From NCBI GenBank assembly GCA_036583965.1, contig JAZBQD010000014.1, positions 40,906,990 through 40,970,989 of the forward strand: a stretch of DNA of 64,000 nt. Direction: 5' to 3'. Below the pieces are notes generated by a model that made no database searches, had not been told where the DNA came from, and saw nothing but the letters and a program-made list of their open reading frames with translations. Every line of letters starts with the position of its first letter. Positions within the stretch are counted from its first letter, which is position 1. Of this stretch, positions 38,640 to 50,988 are shown piece by piece. Position numbers and translations under genes: made by a program. The stretch comes from Prunella strophiata (lineage: Eukaryota; Chordata; Aves; Passeriformes; Prunellidae).

Positions 38640-38965
38640 ACCAGTTGTAGAAGACTGGATGATTTGTTGACTGGCTCAAAGCAGCTAGGTGGGAAGTGGG
38701 GCAAGGAAAAAGATGAGCTTTGCATAGGTGGGATGGCCACTGCTCCACACCCTTCATAAGTGCCTTGTATTGTCTGAATAAGGTAAAGTTGGCTAAACTT
38801 TACCTTATACTTTACTTTAAAGTTTGTGAAGTTCCTTTCTTTTTCTGGATGTTGTTTTAAAATTTGCTAAGTACTTTATTCTACCTTAGTGTTCTAAAGT
38901 TTGCAAATAAAAGTTTGTTATTGAACTCCCTGAGACTTTTGTTGCTTCTCCCATGCAGCACCTGG
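38640..38965 (+). mobile_element. possible solo or partial LTR
   Basis: The segment begins near TTGTAGAAGACTGG and later has AATAAA (38907-38912) followed by a CTCCCTGAGACTTTTGTTGC-like tail. That order resembles the R-U5 end of vertebrate endogenous retrovirus LTRs, in which the polyadenylation signal is followed by a short pyrimidine-rich U5. An internal perfect hairpin lies at 38778-38808. I could not find a convincing target-site duplication, matching TG...CA ends, a primer-binding site or retroviral genes, so the borders are uncertain and a non-LTR origin is possible. Confidence 0.3.
38778..38808. repeat. perfect inverted repeat, 13-bp arms, 5-nt loop
   Basis: The left arm ATAAGGTAAAGTT (38778-38790) is the exact reverse complement of AACTTTACCTTAT (38796-38808), with GGCTA between. 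If transcribed, it would form a stable small hairpin. It lies within the LTR-like segment and only about 270 bases before the larger foldback at 39050. Confidence 0.97.
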
Positions 38966-39049
38966 AAGTATATCAAACAGCCTTCCTTTAAACCAGCTGA
39001 GTGGGCCAGGGAATTACACTGATCTGGATAGATTGTATATGGTGCTGAA

Positions 39050-39131
39050 ATAGGAAGGAAATGGTATTTCTGCTGACTGCTCTGCGATATTGCAGTCAGC
39101 AGAAATCCTGAAAGTGGTTCCTCCTTCCTAT
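39050..39131. repeat. foldback with perfect 15-bp core stem
   Basis: ATTTCTGCTGACTGC (39066-39080) is exactly reverse-complementary to GCAGTCAGCAGAAAT (39092-39106) across an 11-nt loop that contains a CpG. A second pairing block lies outside it: ATAGGAAGGA (39050-39059) with TCCTTCCTAT (39122-39131). The two blocks are joined by unequal internal loops (6 and 15 nt). The total of 82 nt and the stem-loop shape are within the range of microRNA precursors. A small inverted-repeat transposon remnant would look similar. I do not recognise either arm as a known microRNA. The large asymmetric internal loop argues against efficient Drosha processing. Confidence 0.9.
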
Positions 39132-39922
39132 AAAAAGGAAAATGTAGCTACTGGAGAGCCTTTCTAGCTCAGTGGGATTTCAAAATATTGCATTATTTAC
39201 CTGCTCCAGGATAGCTCACATCTGATGAATTTCTGGCATAGAAGGACATAGATGATATCCAGGGAAAGAGCAAGGTAAATAGCCCAAATGTTGAGGGAAA
39301 TGAAAATGAAGTTTTGTAGGTGTTTAATGGACTGAGTTCCTGACAAAATTCTTTGAACGCTGATTAATTAAAGCAGTGTTTTGATTACTAGGAGGCTTGG
39401 TTACCATACAGGAATTGTTTGTTCAAAGACAAGTAAGGGATTCATAACCCTTATTGTACAGAAGTGTCTAACTTAGAGGCTTTCTTTTTATTTCCTTGGT
39501 GTAGGACAGATTTCTAGAACTCCAGAGAGTCTACTTTCTGTCATGTACCCTGAATACTTTTAAATGCACATGGGTCATATGAAACCACTTCAGCATGTAG
39601 GAGGCCTAGTTACACATGATTTCACTAAGTAATGTTTTGTGGGGGAGGTATACCAGGGGAGGAATATTTAAAATTATATCTGTGAATCATTGCTTCTAAT
39701 ATAGATAATATTTTGGTGACAGGAGCTACAGTGTGCATTCAGGAAAAGATGTAAAGACAAGTCCAAACCAATAGCCCACATTAGTAAACCAAAAGTGGAA
39801 TCCAGTAAGAATGGCATTATATTTTTTTTGTAAGAAAATAGTTTTGGAAGTAAGAAGTGAGCAGTTCTTCAAAGTAAGCCAGGTTTTATTTTCATTGAAA
39901 GTAACGAATTTGTGGTCTTTCT

Positions 39923-39924
<2 letters not shown>

Positions 39925-39961
<37 letters not shown>
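39925..39961. repeat. poly-T tract (T37)
   Basis: Thirty-seven T residues in a row, preceded by CTTC. No retroposed body is recognisable on the minus-strand side, so it is read as a homopolymer. Its length in the assembly may not be exact. Confidence 0.95.
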
Positions 39962-39965
<4 letters not shown>

Positions 39966-42900
39966 AGAGAGTCCTCTTTCTGCTCCCCAGAGGTGACCAG
40001 AATATTCAGCCTGTTTCTAAACTCATAACACTTTACAGGTTGTTTTTCTTTATAGCCTTTGTAGCATTGGCTTTCTGTGATGCTTAATTCTGATCGAGCA
40101 ATTCTGTTGATTCACTCATCAACAGTGAAAAAGAGACTAGCACAACTCCCAGATGAGAAGTTTAAAAATGTAGATATAACATGTCACTAAACAAATCTTT
40201 TCTTATTTGGGCCACTCTTCCTGTGAAAGTCTCCATTTCTGTATGAATGCATATTTGTACATTTCCCAGCACATTAGATGATTTTCCAGTTGGAGGAAGG
40301 CCCAAGCCTTTATGAATCTTCCTATGTAATTGTGCACACGTGTTTGAAAAGGGGACAACTAAATTAGTGTTGTTCTCAATGAATTCCAAGCATGACAGTC
40401 TATCATGGATGATAGGTATTAAAATGTATTCTCTCACAATGGATACCAGTTCAGAACTACTGAACATATGTTAGCATTGTTATTTAAAAAGGTTCTCCAT
40501 GCCAAAGCCTGGCAATGAAGCAGTAACACACATTGTTAAATTATTTTCTAAGAGAAGAGGAAAAGAAAAAAAATGGGGGAGATTTTGTCATTTTGAGCTC
40601 TTCTGCATCTGGTTCCATTGGCTGAACACTGTGCTATTGTGTAACATTGCCTGAAACAAAACATTTTTTCAAATTATGTGAGTGTGTTTAAAATTTTAAT
40701 GTATTCCTTGGGTGGCTTGGAGGTTTTAGTTATTGCACTTGAAGATACTCATGGACAGAATTTTAAGTCTGAACTTAACTCATTCAAAATAGATTGATTA
40801 GGACCATAATCTTTAAAGAATGATTTCCACCTTTGGTGGCTTTGATAATATGAACCCATTTTTTCAAGTATGTGAAGCCCTTTCTAATCCTGTACTTGTC
40901 AACAACTAGTGATGACAGACAATCAATACCTGCAAACACCTATTTCAGGTTATACATGTGCTTGGTAAGAGCAATTGTGCTGCTAATATTTCATAATATA
41001 ATATGTTGCTAAAAGTCCCTGTTTCCAACTTTAGAGAAACAAAACCCAACTATAATGCTTCATATCCTCATTCCTAATAATTTCTGTATTTAAAAAAAAG
41101 CCCCAAAACAACAAAACAAACAATCAAAACCAAATGCAGAATGTAATATCAGGCAGTAAGAAAGTAATCAGTCGTAATAACAAGATGCATTTTTCCAGCA
41201 CCCAATTTCATTATTCTATTCTGATCTTTGACTTCTACTACATGTGGTAGGGAAATATTCCCTGCTTCTCACAAAAACCATTCTTTGTTCACATTTATTT
41301 TGTCACATGTGATTGACTTTGCCCCTTTTTTAAATCATGCGATTTCAAGAAATGTACTGCTACCTACAGCCTTTTATCAACAAAACCGTGCATAAGGGCA
41401 TCGTCCTATGCTGTATCTTTCAGCTCACAGGTATACTGAGAAATACTGGACCAGGCACTGACTCCTGAGGGAGGAGGTCTAACACTCAAACAGAGTAAAT
41501 GCTGAGTTGAAAGCAGTAATTGCTGTTTCTAAAGTAAAGTATATATTCTTTTTTTGCTAGTACTTGGTTCATGTGAAGACAGAGTAGAATGAGCTCTACA
41601 GTCTTTGATTGCTGACTTGTTCTGTGACCTTTTAGTCTGCCCTCCTGCCCTTATCCACTTTCTAATAAATTAAAATTGTGCCTTCGAAGCTGCTTTTGCA
41701 AAATCTCCCTCATGGTAAAATTCTGCAGTGTTGTTTTGAAATTATTTTCCAATCAAAAAAAAACCCCCAAACAACCCCATGCAGATTTATGGAGCTTACT
41801 GAGCATATGCACTCAGTCCACATTTCTCCATGTGCTTTCTGATTGTGATTTTGAATGTTTGCACCTATAGAGACAGATATTTCTGTTTCAACAATCTTGC
41901 AAGAGGACCTCTGAAAACTGGACTCATAAAGAGGAAAAAGAAGTTTAGTTCTTTTCAAAAATCACATGGACACAAAAAAATCTTCCTCCATTTGCTCTTT
42001 CATAAGCATGTTTAATCCATCTGCCAGCTGCTATTGAACCTGTGAATTATGTGTATTTACAAAAAGACAGTAATAAAAATAATGCAGTGTCAACATGATT
42101 ACAGTAGTCATTCATGGTTCAACAAAATTCAAACAATTTTTTTTATGTTGCACTTTACTAGCCTTGCTGCTTCATTCTGGGCAATAAATGAGTTTTGTGG
42201 TCTATTTGATTTTAGACTCTTGAGGTGAAGTGTATCAAAATTTGTATTTTATATATATACACCCAGTCAAGCTGCAAAGCTGTGCAGGACAATATTTTTT
42301 AATCGAAGAAACAGCAATGTCCCAATTTGGCTTGTCTAAGTCACCATTGATTATACCATCCTACTTATTCTGAGATATTGATAATGTTGAAAATAATTTC
42401 TTTTGATGTTCCAGTGTTTCATAATCAAAACCAATATGGCATGTACTATCCCTATGGCTATGGTTCCCAAGTACAAACCCTATTCCCTGGAATGGACATC
42501 TGAAATAAACAAAAGACAATTAATCAGTAAACAGAAATATAAATTTTAAGGCATGACTCCAAGGACAGAGCTATTGGGGATTGTTTATACTTGATTCAAT
42601 TAATATATTCAACACCAGGCTGACATTTTCAGTGGAGATACAGAATGCAGTTGGCTCCTGAGGCCAAGCCACAGCTGACGGAGTTGGAGTGGCAGACAGA
42701 CAAAATTCAGTGGAGATTTGTAAAAGAAAATAACCTTTTTCCTATAGCTTAAAATGTTAGGGAAAACAGATTAGAATCAAATGGTTTGTGTTTCAGAGAC
42801 TGTGAAAGCTGACAATCAAATTCTCAGGTCAAATGAGACCAGTAAAGGTAATGGGTAAAGGCATGTGACACTAAAGTAATTGCATTTAGGAAGCTTACTT

Positions 42901-43195
42901 ATAAATTAATGATCTGATTATTGTTAGAACTGAATATTACTTGCCCAATACAATGCCATGTGAGAAGTCTATTACTATATTGTACATATAATGTCAATGC
43001 AATCACTATTTAAAAAAAGTTTATACCAGGTTGGATTTACAGAACCTAGGAACTTAGAGTGATGCCATTTTAAACTCTAAACATTCTAGGCACCAGAGAG
43101 ACAATAACACAATGTACAAGTGATCAAATTATTTTTTGTTCTCCTAGACCCAGCAATTGAAAGAAAGCAAGCCTAATTTATTAGCTCTTTTTGTT

Positions 43196-43220
43196 TAAAA
43201 TATACCAGTGGTATATTTTA
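43196..43220. repeat. inverted repeat, 12-bp arms, 1-nt centre
   Basis: TAAAATATACCA (43196-43207) and TGGTATATTTTA (43209-43220) are exact reverse complements around a single G. As DNA it is a nearly perfect 25-bp palindrome. With a 1-nt loop it would form only a cruciform or an imperfect RNA hairpin. Confidence 0.97.
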
Positions 43221-45888
43221 GTATCAAATATTCACATTTTTTTACCCAAAAAAAGTGGTTTCTTTTAGTCAGAAATGTTTGTTCAAAATGGTTGTTCATT
43301 ATTCAAAAATGTTGAATAATGCCCCTTCAGTACTTGGTACCCAACATGTGGAATTACATTTCTGTGGGTAAAAACGTACCATAGTGCCAGTAAACACACA
43401 CCAAGACTGGGGAATGTTTTTCTCATTGTCTGACATAAAGTGTTTTTTTATTTGGAAACGTGTTGTGTCTTCTGCTCTATGTCCACTTTTTGATACTACA
43501 AGATGCTGCTTGTGGGGAAGCAAAATCTTTTGATTTTAGGAAACCTTTAGGAAATTTTGTCTTCTTCATGTTGTCTTGTGTGGAGGTTTTTTACCTTTTT
43601 TTTTTTTTTGTTTTTTCTTTTGGTTTTTCAAAATTTTTAAAATTTTATTTTCAGGTTGCCATTTTCCTTTCTGAGTAGTCTCTTGATATTATACCTGTTG
43701 TCACTGCCTTAGACACCCTGATAATAAACAGTTTAAAAAAGCTGCAGTAAATGGATTCTTGACAGTAATAATTTTACAGCTTTGATTATGTCTTGTAGAC
43801 ATCTTTTAATTCTGTCTGAATCAATTTACTCAACCTAAAGATATCTCTGAAGATTCTAGGTAATATGAATTGTAGACTATAGATCTTTAAAGAACTGAGA
43901 ACTAGATCTTCAGAGGGAATGATTTCAATATCTTTTTATGCTGGAACTTACATAAAACTCTAAGTGTTGGAAAACTCATGAGTTTAAAGTGCATTTAAAT
44001 ATTTTACTCTCAAAACTCACTAATTCTGACTTGAAGTAAAAAAAAAAAATTAAAGAAATAGAATGTACAAAGTAAGAAAACTATGAAAAGAAAATATCTT
44101 TCAATTCTAAAACAAGTTTTTAAAATTATTTGAAATACATTAACCCTTACTTTTTAAAATATATCTATGTAAAGATTGTTAATAAATATTTAGATTTTTC
44201 CAAGAGTACCTCTGTAGTGCTCTCCATTCACACATTTTTATGCTTATTTCGTCATTGAAAAACACATCTAATGGAAATGACAGACCATCACTTTTTTCCC
44301 CTGTAATAAATAATTGGTTTAACCAGTGATTATGACAACTGTATTTAATTTCCAAATGATAATTAAACCAAGGATGATTATAACAGGCCCTATGTAACTA
44401 CCCAACATCTATACAAAATGGTGATTTCCTTATAATAAGGACTTCAAAAAACACAGTAATATTTGCAAAGAATAATAATCTTACTTAAAATCCTTTAAGA
44501 TTGCTGTGAAAGAGGCCCAATGTCTTTGTGCTCAAAGACGTTGAATTGTACAATAGATAATATATGCCAAACCTCAAGAAAAGATGGAAGTTCACAGTGG
44601 GTTCTGCAGCTGCAGTACAGGGTAGATGCACCCAAACTCTCTTAAGAATTACTTGCATGAGCTAACAGAATGGTCTGGCATCAGAAGCACAAAATTCAAT
44701 AGAGCCTGAAAAATCTTTACATTGGCATTGAAAAAATTATTAATGTCCATCTTATTGTCCAGCTAGGTGAGGTAGCTCATTTAAAAGTGATTTAGATATG
44801 CAAGCTACAATTAATCATTCCAGACATGTAAAAATAGTTATACATTAGCCATTAAAAATAAGTGAAAAGGAGTTTAGCGGCTTAAATTGAGGTTTAAAAA
44901 TCTCATTACTGCCCAAATCTATTTTAGTAGAGGAGATGATAGCATCCATTGATTCAACTCTAGAAGATTTACCAAAGTATCAGGAAGGTTTAATTACACT
45001 GGAGGCAGTCAAAGAGAAAAACTCTCAAATGACACAATATAATCTGAAGCAGAGTTAAATACTATTAAGAAGTTAGTCCTCAATAGACTTAAAAGTTATG
45101 CAACAGTTTAATTTCATGAACTGAAGTATTCTTAAAAAATATTCCAGTTGGTAAAATTAGGTGGAAACATCAAGTGTGTTAAAAATGTTAAAACATCTGA
45201 CTAGGATTCAAGACTAACTCTACAGTGTTTGCTATAAAGAGAAGCAGTATTTGCCATTAAAAATGAATCTGTTGTTGCAGGAGACAAAATAAATGTCCAT
45301 TGGAGAACCGAACGTTTAAAAACTGCACTACACTCTAATGCTATGTGTTAATAAACCCTGTATATGGGTAAACACTGGCAGTGGGTAGATTGAGCTGCAT
45401 ACAATTTCTCTTGGGCTGCTGCTATTGGGCTATCTGGAGTCAGTAGGACTCTTTTGAATGGTGTGATTAGATTTTGGAACATATTCAGAAAAATGGAACA
45501 TAAAGCTTCTCTTAAATTAAATACAGTGGGAGTTATAATGTACATACCCTCTTACCTGACTTTAACTGCCTTAAAAATGGACTCTTTTTTGGTTTAAAAG
45601 TAGTATTTCTTACTTCCTCTACATTCTACTGAGATGGGTAGGCATAATTAGAATATAATTCATCCCACCCTAAGGGAATTTAATTTCAAAATTCCCATAG
45701 ATATATGTTCCAGACTGATTTTAATCTGAAGAGGAAACCATGGTTTTAAGCATATGGACCTAGGCAACAAGTGCTTTCATCCACTTATGCAACAAATTAC
45801 TTTCTAGTGTAGATATAGCTGAGTAAATTTAGACTCTGCTTAGAGGAGATGCAGATCATAAGAGATGAACTTGTATGTAACTGGTTCC

Positions 45889-45972
45889 TCATAAAAGGCT
45901 TCAGAACTTACACGGACAAGGGAGAAAAATTCATAAAAGGCTTCAGAACTTACACGGGCAAGGGAGAAAAAT
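45889..45972. repeat. tandem duplication, 42-bp unit, 2 copies
   Basis: A 42-bp unit beginning TCATAAAAGGCTTCAGAACT occurs at 45889-45930 and again at 45931-45972 with a single difference (GGACAAG against GGGCAAG). The near-identity points to a recent event. The unit length is divisible by three, so the plus-strand frame 45849-46061 reads through both copies, but that frame has no other sign of coding. Confidence 0.97.
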
Positions 45973-48900
45973 TTGCTAGAAACATTAATTTTCATATCCA
46001 GATTTGGAGTCCTTTTGGGAACAGGGTGAGCTTATTGTTACAGAGTAAATCTTTGTGTTGATTCAGTGGATCTAGTAGTTTGAAAGCAGGAGTAAAAAAT
46101 CTTAGAAAAGATTTTAATAAAATAATTAATAAATTTTCTAGAAGATAGGATGATGCTATGTCTTAGAACCACTTTTTTTCCTGACCATATGTTTATTTTT
46201 AGTCATAGAATTAGTTGAGCATATCCAACTAAAATAGTAAGGTGCATGCTTGGAAATATGTGTATGTATTGATAGATAGAGAGTTTACTTGTGTAATATA
46301 AAGTATCTCATTGTTTAAGCACATTTTAAAGGTATTTTTGGAAAACAGTACATAATTTTAGATCTTTAGATTTCTTATATTTAAACATTTTAACTTATTT
46401 AGAGTCACCTTTCTTCTACACATCTGTTTTATGCAATCAAATAATTCCAAAATTTGAAAAAAGTAATTTGCTCATCTACATCCACTCTCAACTAGTATAT
46501 TTTTTAAACAGCATCCTCTTTATGTGTCTTTCTGGACAGTTTAAAAATTCCAGTCAGAGGTGATCTCATATCTCTAAATGAAAATGTAATAACTGTAATC
46601 ACTATTATCCTGCTTAAGACAGTTCACCATGTGGCTAATTTTAAGCAGTCAAAAAATTTTAAATTATTTTTCTTGAGAGTATTATATATCATGACTAATA
46701 GTTTCTAAATACTTTTTCATATGCAGAGGCAGTAAAAATATCAGTGTCAACCTTGAATTAAATAATCTCTGATCATTATAGTTAAATTTGCTGATTATTA
46801 TAGTAATGCTGCTTATTATTGTTAAACCAAAGCTAAAGTTCAAACTAAGCATTTCAAATGAGTTCACTGCATAATTAACTTGATTTTTAAACAGAGGTAG
46901 CATATAGTAAAAAAAAATCAGTCATCTACTAAATCTGAAAAGTTTAATCAAATTTTAAGTATGTGTTAGTATACGTTGGCATCTATATCAGTGTAGTAAA
47001 GAACTTTGCCAGCTGACTGAAATGATAAAAAGGAATATTGAGGGTGCATAATGAAAGAAGAAATAAGTAGGTCAAGGATTAAAGCAATGTTATATTACTT
47101 TTCTAATATTCCCAATTAGTGAAAAGATTCTATGACGTATTGTAGAATCACAAGGAAAAAGTTTTCACGTTCTGTTTTTACTATCTTGAATACCATATTT
47201 TTGTATATTTGTTGATGATGTCTATGATTTTAATGTCTTCTCAAAATCCCAAACTTTATAAGAAGCATTGTTCCTGGAAAAGGTAAGCTCTTAAAATATC
47301 AACTAATCAAAATAGTAATTCATTTAAAATCTGGAAATCTGAATTGGACTGATGACTGAAATGTGTATTTTGTAGTCAAAAGATTTACAGTACAATTTCC
47401 TCAGAAAAGAACAGTTTTGTTATTGTTGTTTTGTTGGGTTTTTTAATAATAAATTATGCATTTTGGGAACTAACCAGTACTACTGATAAAGATTCAAAGG
47501 GTCTCAATTTGCCATTCATGTCAGTCTGTCCATACAATAGTAACTCATTCAGCTTGCATTTGTGCACTGTCAGCTTAAATCCAGAGTTTGGAAGAAAACA
47601 GGAAAAAGATGGTTGATGCAATCTGCTTTTGTTAAGGGGCTTTAACAGAAGGACTATGCCTGAGTGAGGCATAAAATTCATACAATATTCAGATTATTTT
47701 CTAAAATATTGTTTGTTGAACAAGCATGTAGTAATTGGGGGGGGGTAGTTCTTTTAACTGGTAACTGATAAATGTGGAACAGGGAAATGTGATTGAGAAG
47801 GATAAAGATACTAGTTAAGTGAGTGAGGTTTTGGGACATGTGACATGAATAGATGAGGGGTTGGCTGAGAGATTAGGTGTAGGAAGATGCTGGCAGATCT
47901 GTTTGCCCTTGCTAGAGTGGTGCCCCACTTGGATGAAGTGCTTTTGGTGTTCATTGCTTTTGGATTTCCAGTCTTGCTCCTGAGGTTCCTTTTTAACAGG
48001 GTGCCACTTAGAACTGCTTTGAGTGAAGTAAAATGCTATTTATTAAAAATATTGGCAGGTTCTTGACAGACCTTGCCTTCTAAACTGTACTCAAAGGAAC
48101 TGTGCACATTTTATACTGCTTTCAATTCTACCAAAACAGCTGAGACTTAGTTACAACACTGGGCATTTTTTCGTCCAGTTTTTTTTTGTCCATAAATCTT
48201 GGAGTTGTTGCTGCCACTTCAGAAAAATAATCTCTGAGAATAACCCAGTAAAACTGGGTCAGAATATTTAGCTATTTGAAATTTCACTTTCCCCATGGTC
48301 AGTATACTTTGCTGGCCTTCCTTCAAGGAGACTCAAATGCATTGCCATGGAAAAAAAAAAAAAAAAACAACAGGTGTAAGTGTAGAGATGTTATGGAACA
48401 GTGTGGCAACTCTCCAGGGATAGTGTCTTCCTGCAGTAGAATTGCAAAGTGCATCCAGATGCTAGAAGGAAATTAATAAAAAATGTATAATGTAATTTAT
48501 TTGATGATCCACAAGGGGTTCTCAGGAACACGCAGCTCAGAGCTGGACAGTAAATTTGTTAGTCTGTTTAAAAGCCTGTCTAAATGCTACAGTCAGGAAA
48601 TACCTTGAGTACATCTTTAACAGAAGTGCTATTTTGGCTTGCCCAAGTGCTTTAAAGTCATTGGCCTGGACTCATCTTGCCTAATCTTTATCAAGGAAGA
48701 CATCCAAGATGATGAAAACAACTTTGATCTTATTTAGTATGAACTGTCCCATTTCACTGTGTCCTAACTACAAAGGAGATGCAGTACCAGAACTGTCAGG
48801 TGTTTCAAGGTACATGGGACAAACATGAATGAAAATATCTGAAGCTGGTGCCTTGTTTACAGCTGAACTGTCTTTTTTAAAGTGTTTAGACTTCATTCAC

Positions 48901-49384
48901 ATAGTTTTTTGGGATGTCTTCAAGCCCTCAATATTGGCTGTGCCACTTCCATTCTTGCCATACCAAAATCAGCAGAAGGTGTCTTGACAGAACATGGAGG
49001 CTAATTTCCCTTCATGTGGAAAAAGACAGCTAGCAGCCAGGCCTTCCTGTGATGCTGGTCCTGTTATGCATAAAAATAAACAGATAAATCAATGAGATCA
49101 CAATTATAATCACAAGGAACTGCAGGTCAGGGTATGCACAAATTAAAAAAACAAATTCTAATGTGTGACTTTCAACTGTTTTTGGAAACTTCATGACTGA
49201 CTCAATCAGCCTGTTTTCTCTTCTACCCCATAGACAGGGTGTTTATTCCTGGGGGTCCTGCTTGTTACAGCCAGAGCACAGTTCACAGATTAGAGAACAT
49301 TCAGTAGCTGTTGATATTAAAACAATGGTTAAATCTAAGCCTCATCTAAGAGATTATTTTCACAAAAAACTCTGCTAAATAAGC

Positions 49385-49560
49385 AAAGCATAAAATTAAT
49401 TACATTTTAATTAAATTTTTGAAGCTAATCACTGTAGAGAGTCCCTGATAATATAGCACATGGGGGGCACTAGATAGCAGATTACCACACATGGCAATGA
49501 AATGGAAGTTGAGTGGCTTTTAATTGACATAACACTGGAGAAAAGCTAGCTTTTGTAAGT
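49385..49560. promoter_or_regulatory. possible conserved non-coding element
   Basis: An AT-rich part with AAATTAATTACATTTTAATT and GAAGCTAATCACTG is followed by a more complex part including GGGGGGCACTAGATAG and GGCTTTTAATTGACA. The mixture of TAAT-core motifs and a CTCF-like half site in repeat-free DNA suggests regulatory sequence, on appearance alone. Confidence 0.17.
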
Positions 49561-50907
49561 AAACTCTGATCCAATGTAGTCAACTTTGCAGCGTCACTAT
49601 GGTTTTATTAAAAAGTTTCATGTTGCTGACCTTACCTGAGGTTTATCAGAACATTAAAATTTGTAGAAAATATGCAGTTCTCAAATTTCCACACTTTTGA
49701 TAGTCTGTCAATAGGATACATCTTTTTCTTATAACTTTGAATCATCTTTGCTCTCTACAAGGAAAACTGGGAGCTTTTGTCAAGATTTAATCACTAATCA
49801 AATATTAGTTGTGTATCAAAAAAGGAAAAGAAAATGGAAAATTCATACATTTAAATATAGGTCTCAAATTAAATTAAAATAACAGTAAAGTGTTTACGGT
49901 ACAGTATAAAAATGAAAGTCACAAACCCCCTTCTTTCATTTTTTGTCTGTGTTTTTGTGTGTGTCTTGTAATCTGTGTTCTTTTTTTTCTGTATATTCTG
50001 ATCTCCACTTTTTTCCTTGACTTTTCTTATTTGATTTTATTTTATTTATTTTCTTTTTCTGAATGTGTACCTTTTTTTTCCAATGAGTAACCACAGCTGT
50101 TGTATCACAAGGTTCTATTCAGGTCACTATTCCTATCCTTGTTCAATTTAGCTACTTCCTCTGGCTTTTCTCAATTTGGTCATATTATTTTTTTTTCCAT
50201 CATTCTTTCTATTACAAATTTCAACCCTTTTTTTTCTTCTTTGAAATGTAAAATTTAACAAAGACATTCAATTAAAATTCATTTTACCTTTATTTATTCA
50301 AGTTGGAAACCAGATGCAAGACCATTTGAATTGATGCACTTGGCATCAGGATGAGCTAGTGGAAAGCAGAGCATTTTTTCAATGCTTACTTGTCCATAAG
50401 GAGTGATTGAAGCAAAATTTGTAGCTCAATGGAAACATAGAAACTTGCTTGCATTTTTCATTTTTAACTGGTTATAAATAGTCTGTTTACTACTAAATTG
50501 AGAGAAGAACTTCAGTGATGACAGATAAGTTGGTAAATTAAAGCAAAATAGGGTCACCAATATATCTGTGCCTATCAGAAATGCAACATGTGTTTATCTG
50601 ATATGAATTTCTGTATGCTAATGGACTTAGCTTCTTCTCTTTGAACTGCATTATCAACTCATATTTGATTTGAAAGCTGCTCTTGAGCATCCAAGCACAC
50701 ACAGGGCTGATTTTCCAAGATATCCAGTACATGTCAGCCTAAAAAAAGAAGACTGAACACTCCACTCTTGAATGCAAAGGAATGAGAATATCAAATTATG
50801 TAGACCTAAATACATTGGTAGGTGAAAATATAACATTGACTAAAATTTCTAAATGTTGGCTCCCAAAGCTATTAATTTAAAATTCATTAACATTTTGCTA
50901 CATATTT

Positions 50908-50988
50908 TCTCTTCCCTGTCCAGCTGAGGAGGGGAGTGATAGAGAAGGTTTGGGGGCTGCCTGTTGGCCAAGGTCAATCCGCTGCAAT
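50908..50988 (+). mobile_element. probable bird interspersed-repeat fragment
   Basis: The order CAGCTGAGGAGGGGAGTGAT, GGCTGCCTGTTGGCC, AAGGTCAATCCGCTGCA resembles a motif chain I associate with a common bird retroelement-derived repeat in which a GAGGGGGAGTGA-type box is followed by CCAGCCAAGGTCAACCCACCAC-like sequence. The match is diverged and short. I cannot name the family with certainty and cannot see full borders. Confidence 0.35.

Larger units (their letters stand above)
39132..50907. other. AT-rich unique DNA, no supported gene
   Basis: No gene is supported. Frames reach about 101 codons (minus 40162-40467) without recognisable domains. Simple features are T37 at 39925-39961, an inverted repeat at 43196-43220, a 42-bp duplication at 45889-45972, G9 at 47737-47745 and A17 at 48351-48367. 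An exon-like minus-strand segment lies at 49636-49754. Stretches near 44260-44420 and 44740-45040 and at 49385-49560 resemble conserved non-coding DNA by style. Confidence 0.7.
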
